A stretch of 64,000 nt of DNA from Lepisosteus oculatus (Eukaryota; Chordata; Actinopteri; Semionotiformes; Lepisosteidae): NCBI RefSeq assembly GCF_040954835.1, contig NC_090704.1, positions 35,964,979 through 36,028,978 on the forward strand, written 5' to 3'. Shown one piece after another: positions 59,401 to 64,000 of the stretch (within the stretch, counting starts at the first letter, position 1; every line of letters begins with the position of its first letter). The translations under genes and the position numbers were made by a program. The notes beneath the pieces are model-generated. The model saw only the letters and a list, made by a program, of their open reading frames with translations, searched no databases and was not told the DNA's origin.

Positions 59401-62112
59401 CACCCTGGGGGAATAGTGTGTGTACTGTTGCCGGCCGGCTGCGCCGATGCGCTCCCACAGCTTGAGGGGGATGTTGGAAACATGGTGGGAGCAGGTGATG
59501 GCCGAGCAGTGCAGGGGGGCCAAGTAAGGGGTCTGGATCACTGGCCAGCCGTCTGTCTCCAGGTCCACCACGACCAGCTCCTCTTCTACCAGCACCACCA
59601 GGGCACTCGGCTCTCCTGAGGACACAGGGTGAAGTTAGGAAAAAGAGATCAGGAAACAGGTTGAGGGCAAGCAAGAAAGAAGGAAATGCAGAGAAGAACT
59701 AGAAGAAAAAGTTTACTTTTTTTTCCCCCCAACAACAAAAAGGCAGAAGACGATGAGGCAGAAATGTGGGGGAGACAGCAGGACAGGTGAGAGAGTGCGT
59801 ATCTTAGTGTTTATGTGATCATTTTTACTATTTCTCAATTTTGGAAACATTATTAAATCGATAACTCTCGCCGTAACTTCTCCATATACATGTAATTTCC
59901 TAAAAATATTCCGACCACCTGCACCTTTTGGCAGTGTACAGGAACAGACATTTAAGATGTAGTCAGACTTTGAAGTGTGATCTACTAGGCTGTCCATTAC
60001 TTGGATAGGAAATGAAGTGCCCATGATAAACCAATAGGTGGCACTCTTCATTCTGGATCACAAATCACAAACCTGATCCCAAGTATGGTGATAAGCAATA
60101 CTGTGCCAAGAGTGCCAACTTTTGGAACCGAAACATTTTGTCCACGTATCACAATAGCATATTTCACTGCAATAGCATTTTTTGCTGTGGGACAACCAAA
60201 CTCAAATTTAAGTTTATAAGATTATCTAAAGCCTATTTTAATCAATTTCACAGTTCGCAGCACACACCACGATCTCACCTGAAAAACAATTAATTTAATT
60301 TCTTTGCAACCCAGGTTAATTAATATGCATTTACAATGTCTGCAGAAATACCTATATGTGCGAGTGATCTCTTTGCTACATGAAGGACCTGTGTTCCCAG
60401 TATAGCTGAATGCACTGAGGGCATTCATGTGCCCATACCCTTGCCCTGTGCTCCAGCAGTGATGACGAAGAAGTCAATAATACGAGAGGTGAAGTCCAAG
60501 GCCACATGTATCTTGCTGTGAATGATGGAAATACAGTGACGGTCGCCATAGCTCGCCCGCGGCATCCCCCCACTGAAAATCAGGAAGGGAAGACTGGAGA
60601 GAGACAGACAGGGAGAGATCTTAGAGTCAGAGGAGTTTGTTTCAGTGATTCTTGAGAGGCCATCAATTAAAGGCATGTACTGTTGTGAGGTAACAAATGT
60701 AATACACTAACACACAATTATCAAAAGCTAATCTGAGTAGTCCACATTATTAATATGCCATCACTATCAAATATTCACTAAAAACATCAGCTTTTTCAAC
60801 TAATCCCAAAACACTACACTTTGCACTCAACAGGCCTTAACAAGCTACCAAATTTACATTTAATTCTTTTCTAAATTCAGCTGTACTGTTTTAAGCATTT
60901 TAGTCCAAATCCAATTTAGAATCTTCAATAAGTAAAACAGCCTTTCTATTCAGAAACATGTCAGTGTACTTTACAAGAGAGGAAAATGCTAAAACACCAA
61001 AATAAAAAGAGGGAGATTCTTAAATATATTTCACAAGGAGTGACCGATTATCATTTAGTATGTTACAGTATATTAATATAATAATATCCAAACATTCTGA
61101 AGATTTGCCAGTTGGAGATATTAATTAAGACAACTGGAAATGTCATTGCACTATTCTGGAAAAGACTAACACAGACATCCAATAAGCTGTGAGCAGTCAG
61201 GTAGGTCAATTCTTGTACTGAAAATCGATTTTGGAAACAGGATGGATTACTTATTAGCCAGAGATAAGATACTGTAGGAGTCCATCCAGAGATGGGACAC
61301 CATCTTTTAAAACACTGGCCATCTTAAACTCACTCCTCAATGAAGAACTGAAGCTGAGAAATCCATCAGAAGATCTGGAAACTGCCAGACAAATGGGTAG
61401 TAACCCTCGTCTTGGAGCCAACCAACCATCATTCCAAACTTCATGACTCATCTAAACCAAAGTGCCACACAGGAGAACACTCACCCCTGTTTGGTGGGCA
61501 GCTGGACAATCTTAGTAATAGCTTTACATGGGAAAGTACCTGTAAAGGGGAGACAGTAGGCATTAACCCAAGAACAATTTTAAAAAAAGGACAGAGTCAA
61601 GACACATATTGCTTGGGTGGTCAACCAAGTCCAGTCTTAAGGGTTACCCTTAAAATATCACCTTGCACAGACTTTTTTTGCAAAGTTTTGATAAAACCTA
61701 GGAACTTTTAGTTGTGGTTTAGTCTGGAATAACTAACGGTGGGGTGTTGGTTGCTTTAAGTGATCATTAAACTACTTGAAAGAACAATCCATTGCTTAGA
61801 ACTTATTTAAAAATAATTAAAGAATACTGGATTGTACATCGCGAAGGCTGACCACCTTAATACACTGCTTCCTATTTATGTTTTTCTGCAACGATCGCTA
61901 ACATGTTAGTAAACGTTGCACTGTTAATGATCCCCCCCAGTACTGGTCTGGGAAATCTGACCAGCCCTACAGAAGACCTCACCGTACGGCGTCTCCTGCT
62001 TGTCTGGCTCGGGTTGGTCATCCCCACTGGCCACCGTCCACTGGCAGTAGCTGCCGTCATTGTGAGAGCTGAAGATGTGTCCATCTTGCGTCCACCACAC
62101 ACTCTCTAGCTG
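46040..62112 (-). CDS. llgl2: llgl2, lethal giant larvae homologue 2 (5' end beyond window)
   Basis: Scaffold of the Lgl family. It opposes aPKC/Par6 at the basolateral cortex, forms a double WD40 propeller and binds membrane through a phospho-regulated basic loop. Nineteen exons give 789 residues plus a stop with all junctions in phase. They begin at [11 protein letters not shown], roughly residue 235 of the 1,020-residue human protein. Diagnostic segments are [69 protein letters not shown] and [18 protein letters not shown]. The aPKC-target loop contains serines at [19 protein letters not shown]. The protein ends TNGE, like the NGGAE end of human LLGL2, and the neighbouring myo15b also supports LLGL2 over LLGL1. 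Confidence 0.95.
46056..46061 (-). terminator. poly(A) signal AATAAA for llgl2
   Basis: AATAAA on the minus strand about 1.4 kb after the llgl2 stop. A short pyrimidine/CA-rich stretch follows, so cleavage is expected 10-30 bases to the left. Confidence 0.55.
48280..48595 (+). mobile_element. SINE copy 12
   Basis: Plus orientation in the last llgl2 intron: ggcagcagggtgatataggg, gttcagtcccagtgtgggtc, ggatgttctttacatgtcaa, ttcctctcccctctccagga and a diverged 3' end with cagtgtacactatatggaca. Confidence 0.65.
48783..48844 (-). CDS. llgl2: llgl2 penultimate exon
   Basis: Acceptor CTTTGTAG, donor ACGGAG|GTGAGG. Encodes [20 protein letters not shown]. If the donor were skipped the frame would run to a TGA at 48,721. 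The strong donor and the human-like end in the next exon favour splicing. Confidence 0.85.
50203..50245 (-). CDS. llgl2: llgl2 exon ([12 protein letters not shown])
   Basis: Acceptor TTTTTAATGTTACAG then AAGTGCTGC. This gives [19 protein letters not shown], matching LLSDERVLKEIQSTLEGD. Donor AAAT|GTAAGT. Confidence 0.9.
50802..50849 (-). CDS. llgl2: llgl2 exon ([10 protein letters not shown])
   Basis: Encodes [15 protein letters not shown], matching LVMERALLSDE of human LLGL2. Acceptor GTGTTCCAG, donor GAGA|GTGAGT. Confidence 0.9.
50966..51003 (-). CDS. llgl2: llgl2 38-nt exon (tail)
   Basis: Acceptor TTTCATGTAG, donor CATA|GTGAGT. Encodes [12 protein letters not shown] in the only phase that joins both neighbours. 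The sequence itself is weakly conserved. Confidence 0.75.
51511..51664 (-). CDS. llgl2: llgl2 exon ([15 protein letters not shown])
   Basis: Encodes [20 protein letters not shown] followed by a Ser/Pro/Ala-rich tail segment. Acceptor TTTGACAG, donor CCTAG|GTAATA. Confidence 0.94.
52128..52392 (-). CDS. llgl2: llgl2 exon ([15 protein letters not shown])
   Basis: Eighty-eight codons including [20 protein letters not shown] and [20 protein letters not shown], ending GQ|G at donor AAG|GTGAGT. Confidence 0.95.
52621..52787 (-). CDS. llgl2: llgl2 exon ([13 protein letters not shown])
   Basis: Fifty-five full codons: [32 protein letters not shown] and [12 protein letters not shown]. Near-identical to human LLGL2. 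Confidence 0.95.
53330..53575 (+). mobile_element. L2-type LINE ORF2 C-terminal relic
   Basis: Translation ending [20 protein letters not shown] resembles the LPxxLRSAxSLxxFKxLLKTHLF end of L2-like reverse transcriptases. It lies in the llgl2 intron next to the [10 protein letters not shown] exon. Short and diverged. Confidence 0.5.
53625..53741 (-). CDS. llgl2: llgl2 exon ([12 protein letters not shown])
   Basis: Encodes [20 protein letters not shown], matching [19 protein letters not shown]. Acceptor CTGCTGCAG, donor GCTG|GTGGGT. Confidence 0.93.
55281..55431 (-). CDS. llgl2: llgl2 exon ([14 protein letters not shown])
   Basis: Encodes [15 protein letters not shown] then [20 protein letters not shown] and [12 protein letters not shown]. 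The human protein has [20 protein letters not shown]. Confidence 0.95.
56074..56221 (-). CDS. llgl2: llgl2 exon (aPKC-phosphorylated basic loop)
   Basis: Encodes [20 protein letters not shown] then [19 protein letters not shown]. The regularly spaced Ser residues among Arg/Lys are the aPKC sites and polybasic membrane-binding motif of the Lgl family, fully conserved here. Confidence 0.95.
56672..56964 (-). CDS. llgl2: llgl2 exon ([10 protein letters not shown] ... FGTSHGFGL)
   Basis: Encodes [46 protein letters not shown] and [17 protein letters not shown]. This is second-propeller sequence typical of Lgl proteins. Confidence 0.95.
57722..57826 (-). CDS. llgl2: llgl2 exon ([15 protein letters not shown])
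   Basis: Thirty-five codons, phase 0 to 0: [20 protein letters not shown] then [13 protein letters not shown]. Near-identical to human LLGL2. Confidence 0.95.
58479..58632 (-). CDS. llgl2: llgl2 exon ([13 protein letters not shown])
   Basis: Encodes a canonical WD repeat strand, [20 protein letters not shown], and ends EGEWPPFRK. Confidence 0.95.
58894..58961 (-). CDS. llgl2: llgl2 exon ([10 protein letters not shown])
   Basis: Encodes [20 protein letters not shown] and LTG. Acceptor TCTCTAG, donor TGG|GTGAGT. Confidence 0.9.
59404..59615 (-). CDS. llgl2: llgl2 exon ([19 protein letters not shown])
   Basis: Seventy codons including [18 protein letters not shown] and [20 protein letters not shown], almost identical to human LLGL2. 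Ends phase 0 at AGG|GTGAGC. Confidence 0.95.
60439..60593 (-). CDS. llgl2: llgl2 exon ([13 protein letters not shown])
   Basis: Encodes [20 protein letters not shown] through [15 protein letters not shown]. This is one of the most conserved Lgl stretches. Confidence 0.95.
61485..61539 (-). CDS. llgl2: llgl2 exon ([11 protein letters not shown])
   Basis: Encodes [17 protein letters not shown]. Acceptor CTTTACAG, donor GG|GTGAGT. Matches PFPCKAITRILWLTTRQ. Confidence 0.92.
61983..62112 (-). CDS. llgl2: llgl2 exon ([13 protein letters not shown] region)
   Basis: Encodes [20 protein letters not shown] and [11 protein letters not shown], matching QLENIWWQRDG and SYCQWPVSS of human LLGL2. The acceptor is a tandem TTTTAGCAG, so the first Gln may be optional. 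It ends CCG TAC G. Confidence 0.93.
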
Positions 62113-64000
62113 CTAAAAGAAGGAATAGAAGCATTAGGGCTCTGCAGAGCTCAATTCCTGCCAGTGCATTTACTTTTAAAGGTGCAATCAACAGTCACTA
62201 AGCCACCTCCAATCAGCTCAATGGAGAGATGTCAGAAACCTGTGATACACAAACAATCTGTAATGTATGTTATAGAGGACAATATGTCGGCAAATGCATT
62301 TGATACATTGGAAAATCAAAAACTGAGAAGTTTTACATTTAAGATAGTCCCCATTTGCCTTTTCACTGTTATTTATTCTGCACATTTAACTTACATCAAC
62401 ATGTTTTAACACAAAACAATACATCAAACAGAACATTTCCTCAAGCGTCACCCAGGTGAATTTCAAACATCTTTACTCAAGAGCAAAAAATGTTCCTTGG
62501 TTTTGAAAGAAAGGATCAAAGTTAACATTGTGTTAATGTACCAAAAACAAAGGATACAAGAATAAGTATACAACCCCCAACTTTAAAGCAGTTTTGGAAC
62601 TTCTTAAGTGGGGGAAAAAAAGAAATCCTAGGTGAAAACAAAGGGGCTTTAGAAGTCACCTTGTTGGCAATTAAACTTAGTCCTGCAGGTCAGGGACATG
62701 AAACGAAAACAAAAACAGTTCACCAACTGTCAAAACAGTGAAAAGGACTGATCCAGTTCTACATGTGCCTTCATCTTTCCATTAAGCCCTTGTTACATGC
62801 AACAGGCAGGAGGGAGGGGAGGGTGTGCACCTCTCAGTATCTCTTATCTTTAGGTAAACAATGGACATTCTTCAGAGTGTTTGCTGAGGTAGAGTAGAGC
62901 TCCATAACTGTTCTTTATCTTGTCACTGGCTCCAGTCACAAAGGCCAGATTCCCAGTGGCCTGGCAATTGTAGGAATATTTAACTATGATCAAACCTGGT
63001 AGGTCATTAATACCATCTTCCAGGGAATATTTTGAAATCAATGTGGTAAAGACTGTAAACACAAAGGGGGAGATAAAGACTGAAAAGAAGAAACAGAACT
63101 GCAAGAGGGATCCCCCTATTCTGCAGACCAGATAACAGAACATGTCCAGTTAATTTGAAGGCAAGATTTCCTTTTTGTGGTATTCACCAAGCTAAAGATC
63201 TCTCACTGGTTTAGTGACAGGCTATTCAGAACAGGGAAAAACATTTCCATTTGTTTATCATCCATTTATTGAGTGATTTAATCCTTTGCATGGCCTGCTT
63301 ATTTTATAAGACACACTTTCCCCTGTTCCTCTATATTTATCGATCATTTGTGGGACTAGAGTTCTCTTTCCTAGTTCTGTAGAAGGCAGGACATTGGTAC
63401 TCACTGTGCATGCATGCAAATAATAGGAGGAAAGGTTGTGCACTTATATATGTACTGTACATAACAGCAAATATTTGTCTGCCGTTTAAAATTTGCTGCC
63501 TTGTTTATCACCTCCCAATCCAGCTTATCACCTGCCTGGAACTGTTAACTCTTGGTAACCCTAGGGAAACAGTGTATGTGTAATTAAGTTTTATAATATA
63601 TGCAAAAGCAAACTGGGGTCAGCACCTGATTTTATTTGTATTTTTAGAACCTTCAGTTATTTACATCCTTTCCAACAGGACCATTAGTCTCTAGCTCATA
63701 AGTCTTTCCAACTGACTCTAGTGCTGCACAGAACAACTGAGTCATGGAAACAAACTCTAATACATATATGGTCACATGATTTACGTTTACCCACTTATAA
63801 CTCTGTGTACTGCTCAAAATACAGATTTTTTAAAAGTGGTCCACTTACCACTGTTGTTCCGAGAAATACATTTTAGCACCCTCACTGGAATTAATTTCAA
63901 TTACACAGGATTACATATTTAGTATTCAAACTGAAATGTCTTTGTACACCTGATCATTGTGAACTCGACTGTTGTCACCCAGCGATAGATCGAAGTAGAA
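62113..64000 (-). other. llgl2 intron (5' exons off-window)
   Basis: No exon with convincing Lgl sequence was found up to the right edge. A donor-like CAG|GTGTAC at about 63,952 has open frames to the edge, but none resembles the expected WD strand. Confidence 0.4.

Noticed and set aside
63953..64000. Edge exon of llgl2 ending CAG|GTGTAC
   Set aside because: None of the open frames (for example FYFDLSLGDNSRVHNDQ) resembles the Lgl segment expected before QLESVWW.

Overview
This is a 64 kb window of a vertebrate nuclear genome. Genes are split into short exons with GT-AG introns, and dispersed tRNA-derived SINEs, non-LTR retroelement pieces and a hAT transposon lie between and inside them. 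The repeat styles and the avidin gene suggest a ray-finned fish. I cannot name the species, and I cannot tell a basal teleost from a gar- or bowfin-like fish.

Three genes lie head to tail, all transcribed from the minus strand (right to left). (1) llgl2, lethal giant larvae homologue 2, from the right edge to about 46,040. The 19 exons found encode the C-terminal 789 residues with every junction in phase; the 5' part lies beyond position 64,000. (2) A compact four-exon avidin-family gene (38,128-40,422) encoding a 147-residue secreted biotin-binding-type protein. (3) myo15b, unconventional myosin XVb, from a 978-codon first coding exon (30,824-33,757) to the left edge. The 26 exons found encode 1,824 residues: an N-terminal extension, the whole motor, an IQ neck and the linker into the first MyTH4 region. 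The rest of the tail lies to the left of the window. The order llgl2 then myo15b on one strand matches human LLGL2-MYO15B (17q25) and not MYO15A-LLGL1 (17p11), which supports the paralogue assignment. The avidin gene in between is the unexpected item.

Between llgl2 and avidin (about 40.5-46 kb) lie a GC-rich minisatellite with two alternating TCGCGA-centred palindromes (42,661-43,498), an 87-bp inverted-repeat element with a target-site duplication, a degenerate duplicated repeat and a cluster of three CCAAT boxes. Between avidin and myo15b lie a possible conserved regulatory block (37.37-37.62 kb), a CR1/L2-type reverse transcriptase relic and a candidate myo15b 5' leader exon. The 11.6-kb myo15b intron at 2.9-14.4 kb holds a hAT element with perfect 8-bp target duplications.

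Exon calls rest on splice sites, continuous reading phase and my recollection of human myosin XV, LLGL2, avidin and streptavidin sequences. No alignment or database search was run.
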